Positions 6,979 to 15,082 of a DNA stretch of 19,477 nucleotides are shown piece by piece. The notes beneath the pieces are model-generated. The model made no database searches. It was not told where the DNA came from and saw only the letters and a list, made by a program, of their open reading frames with translations. This stretch comes from an uncultured Collinsella sp. (GTDB lineage: Bacteria > Actinomycetota > Coriobacteriia > Coriobacteriales > Coriobacteriaceae), in contig URNI01000028.1 in the NCBI GenBank assembly GCA_900549135.1, forward strand, positions 1-19,477, in the 5' to 3' direction. The position numbers and the translations under genes were made by a program. Every line of letters begins with the position of its first letter. Positions within the stretch are counted from its first letter, which is position 1.

Positions 6979-8343
6979 CTAGTTCTTGAGCGAGTTCAGC
7001 GGAGCCGGGAAGCGTCCACCGCGGTGGGCAAGCACGGTGCCGGCGTTGGGGTTAACCGGCATGATGGGCGCACGGCCAAACAGGCCGCCGTACTCGACGC
7101 AGTCGCCCACGCCCTTGCCAATGGCGGGAATCACGCGGACGGCCGTGGTCTTGTTGTTGATGACGCCGATGGCCATCTCGTCGGCGATAATGCCGGCGAT
7201 GGTCTCGACCGGGGTGTCACCGGGGATGGCGATCATGTCCAGGCCAACGGAGCACACGCAGGTCATGGCCTCGAGCTTTTCGAGCGAAAGCGCGCCGGCC
7301 TCGACGGCGGCGATCATGCCGGCGTCCTCGGACACGGGGATAAAGGCACCCGAGAGACCGCCCACGCTGGAGCTGGCCATGACGCCGCCCTTCTTGACGG
7401 CATCGTTGAGCATGGCGAGCGCGCAGGTCGTGCCGGGGCCACCGCAGGTGCCCACGCCGATGATCTCGAGGATGCGCGCGACGGAGTCGCCGATCGCGGG
7501 CGTAGGTGCCAGCGACAGGTCGACAATGCCCTTCTCGACACCCAGGCGATGGGCGGCCTCGCGGCTCATGAGCTCGCCGGCACGGGTGATCTTAAAGGCG
7601 GTCTGCTTAATCTTCTCGGCGACCTCCATCATCGATGCGGAATCGGGCAGTGTCTCCAGGGCTGCGGCCATAACGCCGGGGCCCGAGACGCCTACGTTGA
7701 TGACGGCGTCGGCCTCGCCACCGCCGTGGACGGCGCCAGCCATAAACGGGGAGTCCTCGACCATATTGGCAAAGCAGACAAACTTGGAAGCGCCGACGGA
7801 ATCCTGGTCGGCCGTGAGTTTGGCGGCATCGATGATGGTCTGGGCGGCCATGAGCACGGCGTCCATGTTGATGCCGGCACGCAGGCTGGCGACGTTGACG
7901 CTGGAGCAGACGCGGCTGGTGGTAGCGAGCGCCTGGGGGATGGACTGGATGACGCGGCGGTCGGCGTCGCCGATGCCCTTCTGGACGAGTGCGGAGAAGC
8001 CGCCCAGGTAATCGATGCCGAGCGTCTCGGCCGCGCGGTCGAGGGCGTGCGCGATGGGGGTGAGGTCCTCATCCTTGCAGCATGCGGCGATCTGCGCCAC
8101 CGGGGTGACGGAAACGCGCTTGTTGACGATGGGGATACCGTACTCGCGCTCGAGGTTCTCGGCGGTCTCGACCAAGTGCTCAGCCGTGTGCGTCACGTGG
8201 TCGTAGATCTTCGTGCACATGCGGTCGAGGTTCTCGTCGCCGCAACCCATGAGCGAAACACCCATGGTGATGGTCCTGATGTCGAGGTTCTGCTCCTCAA
8301 CCATGCCGCGGGTTTCCGCGATTTCTGCGGGCGTGATCGCCAT
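6979..8343 (-). CDS. UPF0210 / PFL-family protein of unknown function
   Basis: I chose the ATG at 8343 because AGGAG lies eight bases upstream and the protein then begins MAITPAEIAETRGMVEEQ, the normal N terminus of the family. This gives 454 residues, the usual size; an upstream ATG at 8400 would add 19 residues without family similarity. Family-like segments include LDIRTITMGVSL, the glycine-rich GVSGPGVM and SVGGLSGAFIPVSEDAG, and a C-terminal NRGGRFPAPLNSLKN-like end (here AHRGGRFPAPLNSLKN). Relatives are annotated as PFL family because the fold resembles the pyruvate formate-lyase barrel, but no catalytic role is established and no glycyl-radical motif is evident. In many Firmicutes the gene follows a small ACT-domain gene (UPF0237); none is seen here, and metH lies immediately upstream instead. 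It may be read from the metH transcript or from its own promoter. Confidence 0.93.
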   Translation of the reverse strand: MAITPAEIAETRGMVEEQNLDIRTITMGVSLMGCGDENLDRMCTKIYDHVTHTAEHLVETAENLEREYGIPIVNKRVSVTPVAQIAACCKDEDLTPIAHALDRAAETLGIDYLGGFSALVQKGIGDADRRVIQSIPQALATTSRVCSSVNVASLRAGINMDAVLMAAQTIIDAAKLTADQDSVGASKFVCFANMVEDSPFMAGAVHGGGEADAVINVGVSGPGVMAAALETLPDSASMMEVAEKIKQTAFKITRAGELMSREAAHRLGVEKGIVDLSLAPTPAIGDSVARILEIIGVGTCGGPGTTCALAMLNDAVKKGGVMASSSVGGLSGAFIPVSEDAGMIAAVEAGALSLEKLEAMTCVCSVGLDMIAIPGDTPVETIAGIIADEMAIGVINNKTTAVRVIPAIGKGVGDCVEYGGLFGRAPIMPVNPNAGTVLAHRGGRFPAPLNSLKN

Positions 8344-8390
8344 CCTTGCACTCCTATCTGCCAAAACGAGCATAGTCTTATCTATTCTAA

Positions 8391-8424
8391 CGTGCCGCAC
8401 GTGCCAAGTGGCGCATGCGGCACG
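8391..8424 (-). terminator. Hairpin between metH and the UPF0210 gene (weak terminator or attenuator)
   Basis: A 9-bp perfect stem, CGTGCCGCA (8391-8399) with TGCGGCACG (8416-8424), can be extended inward. Read on the minus strand it starts 28 bases after the metH stop but is followed by TTAGAATAG rather than a clean T run, so termination may be partial. TTGGCA in the hairpin loop (minus, 8407-8402) and TAGATA (minus, 8384-8379) are 17 bases apart and could be a promoter for the downstream gene, though the -10 match is poor. Confidence 0.4.
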
Positions 8425-8451
8425 TTTTGGTGCTCGGTTATTTCCGTTGTG

Positions 8452-11025
8452 TTACTGCCCAAAGACCTCTTCGGCGATACGAGCGCTTTCGGCGGCGTCC
8501 TTGGCGTAGTAGTCCGCGCCGATCTGCTTGGCGTATTCGGGGGTGAGCACGGCGCCGCCTACGATAATCTTGACGCCCGGCACCTCAGCATGAAGCAGCT
8601 TGATGGTCTCTTCCATGGCCACGACGGTGGTAGTCATAAGCGCCGAGAGGCCGACGAGTTTGATATCGCGCTCCTTGACGGTCTTGAGTACCTCCTGCGG
8701 ATCGACATCGCGGCCCAGGTCAAAGACGGTGTAGCCGTAGTTGTCGAGCAGCATTTTGACGATGTTCTTGCCAATATCGTGGATGTCGCCCTTGACAGTG
8801 GCCACGCAGATCTTGCCCTTGTCGGCAATCTCGCCGGCGGGCATTAGGCGTTTGATGGTGTCGAAGCCCACGCGTGCGGCTTCGGCCGAGGCCATGAGCT
8901 GCGGCAAGAAGAACTTGCCCTGGTCAAAGAGGACGCCCACCTCGTCGAGGGCGGGGATAAAGTGATTGTTGATGAGGTCCATGGCGTCGTGGTCTGCCAG
9001 CAGACGCTCGGTCTCGGCAGCGATCTCGCCTTTGCGGCCCGAGACGACCATGCGACGAATCGGGTCGTCGTTGCCGTCGGTGCCGGCGGTGCCAGCAGCG
9101 GGCGCGGCGTCGGTCGATGCTGCCTGAGCCGCCGCCGGGTTCGCGGCGATCTTGTACGGATCGGTCCAGCCGGCGTAGCGCTCGATGTATCCGGTCGAGC
9201 CCTCGTCTTCAACGCTCAGCACGCGATAGCTGTAGACGGTATCCATAAAGCGCTTGGAGCCCGGGTTCATGATGGGGGCGTCCAGGCCCGCGCCAAAAGC
9301 GGCAGCCAAAAAGACCGAGCCCAGCAGCGGGCGGGCAGGCAGGCCAAAGCTGATGTTCGATACGCCGAGCGCGCATTTGACGCCCAGGCGCTCCTTGCAC
9401 AGGGACATGGCACGCAGGATCTGCTCGGCCTGGCGCTGGTTGGTCGAGGCGGTCATGACCAGGCAGTCGATGAGGATGCGGTCCGGCCCGATGCCGTAAC
9501 GGGCAGCCTCGGCCACGATGCGCTCGGCGATGGCGAAGCGAGCCTCTGCGGTATCCGGAATACCGCCTTCGTCGAGTGTGAGGCCGACGACGTTGGCGCC
9601 GTAGTGGGCGACTAGCGGGAAGATCTCATCCATGATTTGCTGTTTGCCATTGACCGAGTTGATGATGGGCTTGCCGGCGTAGCGGCGCACGGCTGCCTCG
9701 ACGGCTGCGGGGTCGGTGGAGTCGATCTGCAGCGGCAGCAGCGTGGAGCCCTGGAGCTGCTCGGTCGCCTGTTGGATGATCTTGACCTCGTCGATCTCGG
9801 GCAGGCCCACGTTGACGTCCAGGATGTCGGCGCCCTGTTCCTGCTGGCTGATGCCCTGGCTCACGACGTAGTCTAGGTCGCCGTCGCGCAGGGCCTGTTG
9901 CAGGCGCTTTTTGCCGGTGGGATTGATGCGCTCGCCGATGACGGCGATCTTGTGGCCGTCGCAGGGGAGGTCCACGACCGTCTGGGCGCTCGTGACCGAC
10001 ATACTGGGCTTGCGGTGACGCGGGCTGGGTGTGTGGTTGTCGATAAGCGTGCGCAAGGCCGCCATGTGCGCCGGCGTGGTTCCGCAGCAACCGCCCACGA
10101 CGCTCACGCCGTCGGCGATCATGCCGGCGACGGCCTTGGCGTATTCGGGGGCCTGGATGTCAAAGACGGTATTACCGTCGTCGTCCACGTGGGGCAGTCC
10201 CGCATTGGCCTGCACCATAACGGGCTTGTCGGTGACGGTGAGCATACGCGCGGCGAGTCCTCGGAGCTCGGCCGGGCCCTGGCTGCAGTTGATGCCCAAA
10301 ACGTCGGCGCCGATGGCGTCGAGCGTGATGGCGGCGACCTCGGGGCTCGTGCCCAGGAAGGTGCGACCGTCTTCCTCAAAGGTCATGGTGGCAAAGACGG
10401 GCAGGTCGGAGTTCTCGCGGCAGGCGAGGACGGCGGCCTTGATCTCGGCAAGGTCGGTCATGGTCTCGATAATAAAGAGGTCCACGCCCGCATCGACGCC
10501 GGCGTGCACTTCCTCGGCAAAGAGGTCATAGGCCTCGTCGAAGCTCAGGGTACCCAGGGGGCGAAGCAGCGCGCCGATGGGGCCGATATCGCCGGCGACA
10601 TAGCGGGCGCCGGCCTCGCGGGCACAGGCGACGGCCGCGGCAAAGACGTCTGCCACGGTGGCGGCACCGTCGAGCTTGTGGGCGTTGGCGCCAAAGGTGT
10701 TGGCGGTGATCACGTCGCAGCCAGCCTCGACGTACTGGCGCTGAATGCCGGTAATGACCTGGGGCTCCTCAAAGTTGAGCAGCTCGGGCAAGGCGCCAGC
10801 CTTCATGCCGGCCGCCTGCAACATGGTACCCATGCCGCCGTCGAACAGCAGGTGCCCCGTGCCCTCGATGGCCGCACGCAGGCGATCGTCCTTAATGCGC
10901 AGATCGTCGATTGTGCGCGTCTTGTACGTGGCACCGTTGCGACGTGCGGCATCAACGGGTGCCGCCAGCGCGGCACCGTCCAAATCATGAGTGATAAGTA
11001 TGTTTGAGCTATTCGCCATGCGCAT
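8452..11025 (-). CDS. metH: Cobalamin-dependent methionine synthase, short form without the activation domain
   Basis: MetH moves a methyl group from 5-methyl-THF through cob(I)alamin to homocysteine. At 857 residues it is shorter than the about 1,200 of E. coli MetH. Domains in order are: homocysteine-binding barrel (about 55-345) with zinc ligands Cys247 (GINCSQGP) and Cys313/Cys314 (GGCCGTTP); the pterin-binding barrel (about 355-625), beginning KIAVIGERINPTGKK; an Ala-rich linker; the B12 cap (about 660-735); and the B12 Rossmann domain with the cobalt ligand in GDIHDIGKN (Asp747-x-His749-x-x-Gly752). The chain stops after this domain, so the SAM-binding reactivation domain is absent and is supplied by a separate gene at 13255-14046. 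ATGs at 11025 and 11019 are both possible starts; neither has a Shine-Dalgarno. The first about 40 residues precede the conserved core, and the opening codons are A+T-rich. The start overlaps the upstream endonuclease gene by 17 bases, suggesting translational coupling. Confidence 0.96.
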   Translation of the reverse strand: MRMANSSNILITHDLDGAALAAPVDAARRNGATYKTRTIDDLRIKDDRLRAAIEGTGHLLFDGGMGTMLQAAGMKAGALPELLNFEEPQVITGIQRQYVEAGCDVITANTFGANAHKLDGAATVADVFAAAVACAREAGARYVAGDIGPIGALLRPLGTLSFDEAYDLFAEEVHAGVDAGVDLFIIETMTDLAEIKAAVLACRENSDLPVFATMTFEEDGRTFLGTSPEVAAITLDAIGADVLGINCSQGPAELRGLAARMLTVTDKPVMVQANAGLPHVDDDGNTVFDIQAPEYAKAVAGMIADGVSVVGGCCGTTPAHMAALRTLIDNHTPSPRHRKPSMSVTSAQTVVDLPCDGHKIAVIGERINPTGKKRLQQALRDGDLDYVVSQGISQQEQGADILDVNVGLPEIDEVKIIQQATEQLQGSTLLPLQIDSTDPAAVEAAVRRYAGKPIINSVNGKQQIMDEIFPLVAHYGANVVGLTLDEGGIPDTAEARFAIAERIVAEAARYGIGPDRILIDCLVMTASTNQRQAEQILRAMSLCKERLGVKCALGVSNISFGLPARPLLGSVFLAAAFGAGLDAPIMNPGSKRFMDTVYSYRVLSVEDEGSTGYIERYAGWTDPYKIAANPAAAQAASTDAAPAAGTAGTDGNDDPIRRMVVSGRKGEIAAETERLLADHDAMDLINNHFIPALDEVGVLFDQGKFFLPQLMASAEAARVGFDTIKRLMPAGEIADKGKICVATVKGDIHDIGKNIVKMLLDNYGYTVFDLGRDVDPQEVLKTVKERDIKLVGLSALMTTTVVAMEETIKLLHAEVPGVKIIVGGAVLTPEYAKQIGADYYAKDAAESARIAEEVFGQ

Positions 11026-12022
11026 CCATTTCGTCTAGAGCCCACTGAGGAATTTCTATTTGAAGAGATTTGTCGGGCTCGATATCTTCGATTCGCTTGT
11101 TGTAGTGGGCAAGAAGCCGTGCGACATTTAATCGAATTAGGCCTCGCTTGTAGAACGATAACTCTTCAATATTGATGCCGATAAACGATTCGAGCGCGAT
11201 AACCTGTACGCGATTGCCGAGTCCCTCACTTTCGAACAGTCCGTAAGCGAAGGAAACTTTATCGTGGGGGACAACGACGATGGGCCGAATGCCATTTCGA
11301 ATGTTATCTCGGCATCGATCGGTCAATTTGGCCATTGGCGATACAGTCACATGAAATGCAGCATCATTGATTTGGAAATCGCCAGAACGGTCTGTCTGCT
11401 GGTCGGCGGCGTTTGAGTTGTCCTTTCCGATTTCTATGGTTGGAAATAACATCTCTAGTTTTGCACCTACCAGGTGCTGTGCGACGGTACCCGTTGGCTT
11501 ATCGGACCGTAGGCTTGCTTCGGCTAGGATATCATCGACAATGACAGAAATTGGTTTTTGAAGATCGATTTCGACTTTGATTCTCTGCCGGTTAAAGAAA
11601 TCAACCTGGATTCGCTCGACGAAGAAATTGGCGATTGCATTCGCAGCTTCAAGACGAGTGTCTTCGCAAGTGTCACTGGGTAGGGCAGAGTTGATAATTG
11701 TGGCAAGCTCAAGCGCCATCGGGAGTGTGCCGCGTGAGGTTCTGCCGCCCTCTGATGCGAAGGCACGCGTTTCCCCATGTCTGGCTAAAACTGTTTTGAT
11801 GCATGCTCCACTTAGGCCTCGTACTTGGCTCCCCTTGTCCGATTGCACATAATCGTCGGTGAGCGGAAAACGGTTTTGCAACAGCTCGCTTATGCCTATG
11901 CCAACCGCCATGACGTTACGGTTGACGTTGCCTCGCTTGCTGCGCTTGGATTCGTACCAGAGTTCAATGGCATCCAAGATGTCTTTATCGGGCTCGCTCA
12001 AGGAGCAATTGGTCATTTCCAT
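11009..12022 (-). CDS. DUF4928-like protein, presumed restriction endonuclease of the adjacent C5 methyltransferase
   Basis: The ATG at 12022 is preferred: GGAG lies nine bases upstream and the start overlaps the methyltransferase end by 38 bases. The product has 337 residues. I recognise it as resembling the DUF4928 family, which is found beside cytosine-5 methyltransferases; the marker is GGRTSRGT near residue 90. A later segment reads GDFQINDAAFHVTVSPMAKL, then CRDNIRNGIRPIVVVP. This has the shape of a PD-(D/E)XK nuclease core (Asp, then two strands), but the usual E-x-K is replaced by H-V-T. The C-terminal part is helical and charged and shows no membrane segment. With the methyltransferase as its partner, a restriction role is the natural inference; DNA cleavage and target sequence cannot be read from the sequence. 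G+C is lower than in the flanks: by hand count 27 of 60 bases at 11581-11640, against 39 of 60 at 9721-9780 in metH. Confidence 0.78.
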   Translation of the reverse strand: MEMTNCSLSEPDKDILDAIELWYESKRSKRGNVNRNVMAVGIGISELLQNRFPLTDDYVQSDKGSQVRGLSGACIKTVLARHGETRAFASEGGRTSRGTLPMALELATIINSALPSDTCEDTRLEAANAIANFFVERIQVDFFNRQRIKVEIDLQKPISVIVDDILAEASLRSDKPTGTVAQHLVGAKLEMLFPTIEIGKDNSNAADQQTDRSGDFQINDAAFHVTVSPMAKLTDRCRDNIRNGIRPIVVVPHDKVSFAYGLFESEGLGNRVQVIALESFIGINIEELSFYKRGLIRLNVARLLAHYNKRIEDIEPDKSLQIEIPQWALDEMDAHGE

Positions 12023-13145
12023 TATTGTCCACTCCGTTCCTTGAAGACATAAGCGCGGGTTTGACTGCATTTTTTATAAGCCAAGTGACAACTGGCACGG
12101 CAACTGCATCGCCGAATGCGTAGCGAATCTGAGCATCCGAGAAGCCGCTAAACTGACATGAGTCAACACCTTGGAGACGGGCATATTCAGTTCCAGTCAT
12201 CCAGCGAACTTCTATCTTTCCGTTTTCGCATATAACGACTGCCTGTCTTGATGAGCCGCCGCGAGCCGTTCTTAGACATCCGGCAATTTCTTCTTCACGG
12301 ATTTCCCAGCGCACAACGCCCGATCGCGTGCGACGGTAAGCAGTGCGAACAATTTTTTCTTTGGCATTTAAGAAGCGCTGAAGGCGCTCTGCTTGATGCG
12401 GTGCAAGTGAGTCGATAAATGCTTGTACTTGGTTTTTGTTCCACCAACGCTTGTCGTTCTCGGGAATATTTTCAACAACCGTTGCAAGGCCCGTCATGCG
12501 AAGTGGACTTGGCTCGTTTAGGTGAGAGACGTGCGTAATGAGTGAAGGGTCGGAGTGAATCCAGGAGACCTTTTCAGGACGAAGCGAGGAATCGAGTCGG
12601 CTGTTGGGAAGAGGGTTTTTTAATCCGACGACAAACATGCGGGGGCGTGACTGGGGAAGCCAGTGCCGTGCATCGATAAAATAAGCGTCGCATGAATAGC
12701 CTAAACGATTAAATTCCTGGCAAACGAGTCTAAAGTCATCACTGTTATTAGACGTGGCAAGGCCGATGACATTTTCGAGAACAAGTGCCCGCGGGGCACG
12801 ATCGCCCATTCCTTCGATGGCCTTAATAAAGCCAAAGAACGCACTGGACTCTTTGCCAGAGATAAGTCCCTCCCTGTTTCCCGCGAGAGATAAGTTTGTG
12901 CAAGGGCTTGACGCCCATGCGATGTCGGCTTGGGGTATTAAGTCGGGGTCGAGTGTGTGGACATCCTGCTCGACTAGATGCTCATCGCCCCAACACTGGC
13001 CGTACATGGCGCATTTAGTATGGTCTATGTCATTTGCCCAGATTGTTTTGATTCCGGCTTTTGCCATGCCGGCACGAGCCAAGCCAATGCCTGAAAAAAA
13101 CTCAAGCGCGGTTAGTTGTGGCGGGAACTGCAGAATGTTGTGCAT
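11985..13145 (-). CDS. DNA (cytosine-5-)-methyltransferase, type II
   Basis: This 386-residue enzyme methylates C5 of cytosine in a short target using SAM. The family motifs appear in the usual order: motif I ALEFFSGIGLARAG (residues 13-26); motif IV SSPCTNLS with catalytic Cys82; motif VI ENV (124-126); motif VIII QSRPR (165-169); a variable target-recognition region of about 190-300; then motif IX RWMTGTEYARLQG; and motif X with GDAVAVPV. All key residues are intact, so it should be active. The ATG at 13145 starts directly before motif I and has no strong Shine-Dalgarno. In the 109-base gap upstream there is a small hairpin CATCCG/CGGATG (13201-13220) but no promoter I trust. The 3' end overlaps the DUF4928-like gene, so the two form a compact R-M unit. 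A+T-richer codons than the neighbours point to horizontal gain. Confidence 0.95.
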   Translation of the reverse strand: MHNILQFPPQLTALEFFSGIGLARAGMAKAGIKTIWANDIDHTKCAMYGQCWGDEHLVEQDVHTLDPDLIPQADIAWASSPCTNLSLAGNREGLISGKESSAFFGFIKAIEGMGDRAPRALVLENVIGLATSNNSDDFRLVCQEFNRLGYSCDAYFIDARHWLPQSRPRMFVVGLKNPLPNSRLDSSLRPEKVSWIHSDPSLITHVSHLNEPSPLRMTGLATVVENIPENDKRWWNKNQVQAFIDSLAPHQAERLQRFLNAKEKIVRTAYRRTRSGVVRWEIREEEIAGCLRTARGGSSRQAVVICENGKIEVRWMTGTEYARLQGVDSCQFSGFSDAQIRYAFGDAVAVPVVTWLIKNAVKPALMSSRNGVDNNGNDQLLLERAR

Positions 13146-13254
13146 GTACTGGCTTTCAGATAGTTGTTATTTGGAATCTTATGGTACTTGTTTGTGAGGA
13201 CATCCGCTTACATACGGATGAGATTCCCTCGATACCGTGCCATCAATTGACATT

Positions 13255-14046
13255 TTATTCAGAATGCGAATAGCAGGTGGTGTGGGCGGCGTGGAAGCGG
13301 CAGTGCTCGCGCATGCGGCAGATATTGCAGGTGGGGCGGCTTTGGGCGTCGTGGACCTCGCCGTCGAACAGACCGATCACCGCGGTCACGCTTTTGGTGG
13401 GCATGAGCAGGCTGGTGGGGGTGACGGTCAGGCCGATGAGCCGCGTGGCGTTGAGCGCATTGACGATCGAGCGCTGGGCCGAGAGTGGGCAGTCGCCATA
13501 GCCGGGACTAAAGCGCCAGTTGCCGGCGAGCCCATGAACGGCGGCGTCCGTCTTGACCTGCTGGTCCATTTGCTCAACGGCGGCTTCCACGTAAGCGGAG
13601 CACGCGGCGTCGAGCACGGCGCCCTCCAGGGGATGTTGGGCTCCCGTGGTGCGCAGGCGACGCTCGGCGTCCATGCCGAGGGTGCATGCCATGAGCGCGG
13701 CAAAGCGGGCATCTTTGAGATGTCGATAGATATCGCGGCCACGCAGCTCGACGTTGGTGCCGACCAAGCGAATGCAAGGCTCGCCCTGTTCATCGACGCC
13801 CGTGGCATCGATGGCAAATATGCGGCGCACGCCACGGGGCTCAATGTCCAGTTCCAGACGCTCAACGACAAGCTCAATACGCTGCGACAGCTCGGGCTCA
13901 ATCTGCTGGCCGCCGTAGCCCAGATACCGCAGCATCTCGGCACGGTCGACACGAGGGTGGTGGGCAGCGTCGATACGGTAAAGCGCCGGCGACGCAAGGT
14001 CGGCCGGCACTTCAACAACGGTTATATCGGCGTGCGGTTTTTCCAT
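13255..14046 (-). CDS. Stand-alone methionine synthase activation (SAM-binding) protein
   Basis: This 263-residue protein corresponds to the C-terminal activation domain of MetH, which uses SAM to re-methylate cobalamin when it is oxidised to the inactive cob(II) form. The SAM-binding signature RFSPGYGD begins at Arg178, matching the R-x-x-x-G-Y motif of MetH. It is followed by TSLLMPTKSVTAVIGL, another hallmark of the domain. The N-terminal part (LRYLGYGGQQIEPEL) is the usual helical lead-in of stand-alone versions. The C terminus has Cys240-x2-Cys243-x5-Cys249 and a further Cys, a possible metal site not present in E. coli MetH. The start codon overlaps the metF stop as TAATG (14046), so translation is coupled to metF. 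It complements the short MetH encoded downstream, from which it is separated by the R-M cassette. Confidence 0.92.
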   Translation of the reverse strand: MEKPHADITVVEVPADLASPALYRIDAAHHPRVDRAEMLRYLGYGGQQIEPELSQRIELVVERLELDIEPRGVRRIFAIDATGVDEQGEPCIRLVGTNVELRGRDIYRHLKDARFAALMACTLGMDAERRLRTTGAQHPLEGAVLDAACSAYVEAAVEQMDQQVKTDAAVHGLAGNWRFSPGYGDCPLSAQRSIVNALNATRLIGLTVTPTSLLMPTKSVTAVIGLFDGEVHDAQSRPTCNICRMREHCRFHAAHTTCYSHSE

Positions 14047-14918
14047 TACCCCAGGCGCTCCATAATGGTCGCGGCGATCGCAGGACGGTTCATAGTGTAC
14101 AGGTGCAGGCCGTCGGCGCCGTGCTCCTTGAGGTCGCAAAGCTGGCGGGCTGCATAATCTACACCAGCTGCCTGCAGGCTCTCGGGGTCATTCTCGTACT
14201 TGGCGAGAATCTTGATGACGGGGGAGGGCAGCGACGCGCCGCACATAAAGACCATGCGGCTGATCTGCGACTTGCCCATAAACGGCATGATGCCCGCGGT
14301 AATGGGCACGGTGATGCCGGCCTTGTCGGCAAGCTCGCGAAAACGGTAGAAGCACTCGTTATCAAAAAAGAGCTGCGTCACAAAGAAGCTCGCGCCGGCG
14401 TCCTGTTTTTGCTTGAGGTATTCGACCGAGGCGTTGAGATCCTCACAGGCAATGTGGCCCTCAGGGTAGGCTGCGGCGCCCACGCAAAAGCCGGCGTCGA
14501 CGAGCTCAGGGATGAGGTCGCGGGCGTAGGCGTAGTCCGAGGCGGGCTTGTCGTCCTCGGTCGCGCCGGCAGGGAGATCGCCACGCAGGGCCAGGATGTT
14601 TTCCACGCCGGCGGTGCGATACTCGTCGATCTTGGCGGCGATGTCGGCGTGGGTGCGGCCCACGCAGGTGAGGTGCGCTACCGAGGGCGTATCGAATTCG
14701 CTCGAAATCATATGCGCGATGGGGGCGGTGGTGGCACCGTTACCCGAGCCGCCGGCCGAGCAGGTGACCGAGACAAAGCTCGGCGAAAGCTTGCATAGAT
14801 TGCCTGCCACCTCGCGAGCCGTGTCGAGGGTAAGCTCGCCCTTGGGCGGGAACATCTCAAACGAAACGGGTGCGGTGCCCTGGGATGCTGCCTGCTTAAA
14901 AACCTCGTCGACGCGCAT
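14046..14918 (-). CDS. metF: 5,10-methylenetetrahydrofolate reductase
   Basis: MetF is a flavoenzyme that reduces 5,10-methylene-THF to 5-methyl-THF, the methyl donor for MetH. The ATG at 14918 is chosen because AAGGAG lies a few bases upstream; it gives 290 residues, the family norm, and begins MRVDEVFKQAASQG. The barrel shows SFEMFPPKG with Glu21 (E. coli Glu28), VTCSAGGSGN, HLTCVGRT, ALRGDLP with Asp114 (E. coli Asp120, near the flavin) and TQLFFDNE. GIMPFMGKSQI and the C-terminal GLHLYTMNRP also match the family. It is the first gene of a minus-strand series that continues into the coupled MetH activation protein. TAGAAT on the minus strand (14967-14962) is a plausible -10 about 45 bases before the start; no good -35 is seen. 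Confidence 0.97.
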   Translation of the reverse strand: MRVDEVFKQAASQGTAPVSFEMFPPKGELTLDTAREVAGNLCKLSPSFVSVTCSAGGSGNGATTAPIAHMISSEFDTPSVAHLTCVGRTHADIAAKIDEYRTAGVENILALRGDLPAGATEDDKPASDYAYARDLIPELVDAGFCVGAAAYPEGHIACEDLNASVEYLKQKQDAGASFFVTQLFFDNECFYRFRELADKAGITVPITAGIMPFMGKSQISRMVFMCGASLPSPVIKILAKYENDPESLQAAGVDYAARQLCDLKEHGADGLHLYTMNRPAIAATIMERLG

Positions 14919-15082
14919 ATCGTGCTCCTTTAGATACGTAATAGTGTGATGTGTTGTAAGGATTCTACAGCACCACTGTGCCACGGTGGAGTTTCACTCG
15001 CTATTTGAGGATACCAATCAAAGATGCCTTGCTATCGGCTTTCTCTATAACAGAGCGGCTAATCTAGGCACGGACTATAAAG

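Larger units (their letters stand above)
11009..13145 (-). other. Acquired two-gene R-M cassette inserted in the methionine gene cluster
   Basis: The methyltransferase and endonuclease genes lie between the MetH reactivation gene and metH, all on the same strand. The flanking genes belong to one pathway and are commonly neighbours, so the cassette looks inserted between them. Base composition drops across the cassette and rises again at about 10985 inside metH and about 13260 inside the reactivation gene. No transposase, integrase or long terminal repeat is visible. A 9-bp inverted match GCTATTCGC (11008-11016) and GCGAATAGC (13266-13274) sits at the two edges but could be chance. Confidence 0.65.

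Noticed and set aside
8344..8400. An upstream ATG at 8400 as the start of the UPF0210 gene.
   Set aside because: The extra 19 residues have no family similarity and lie over the hairpin, while the ATG at 8343 has a well-spaced AGGAG and a family-typical N terminus.
6895..8847. A long plus-strand frame (650 codons) across the UPF0210 gene and the metH end.
   Set aside because: It runs through two confirmed minus-strand genes and the gap between them, and its product is Gly/Asp/Ala/His-rich without motifs.
11008..13274. The 9-bp inverted match GCTATTCGC (11008-11016) and GCGAATAGC (13266-13274) as terminal repeats of a mobile element.
   Set aside because: Nine bases are short enough to arise by chance, the match does not extend, both copies lie in coding sequence, and there is no transposase or target duplication.
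14955..14969. TGTAAGGATTCTACA as a GlnR/TnrA nitrogen box.
   Set aside because: The known box is TGTNA-N7-TNACA, 17 bases; here the arms are too close and the site lies on the metF side of the region.
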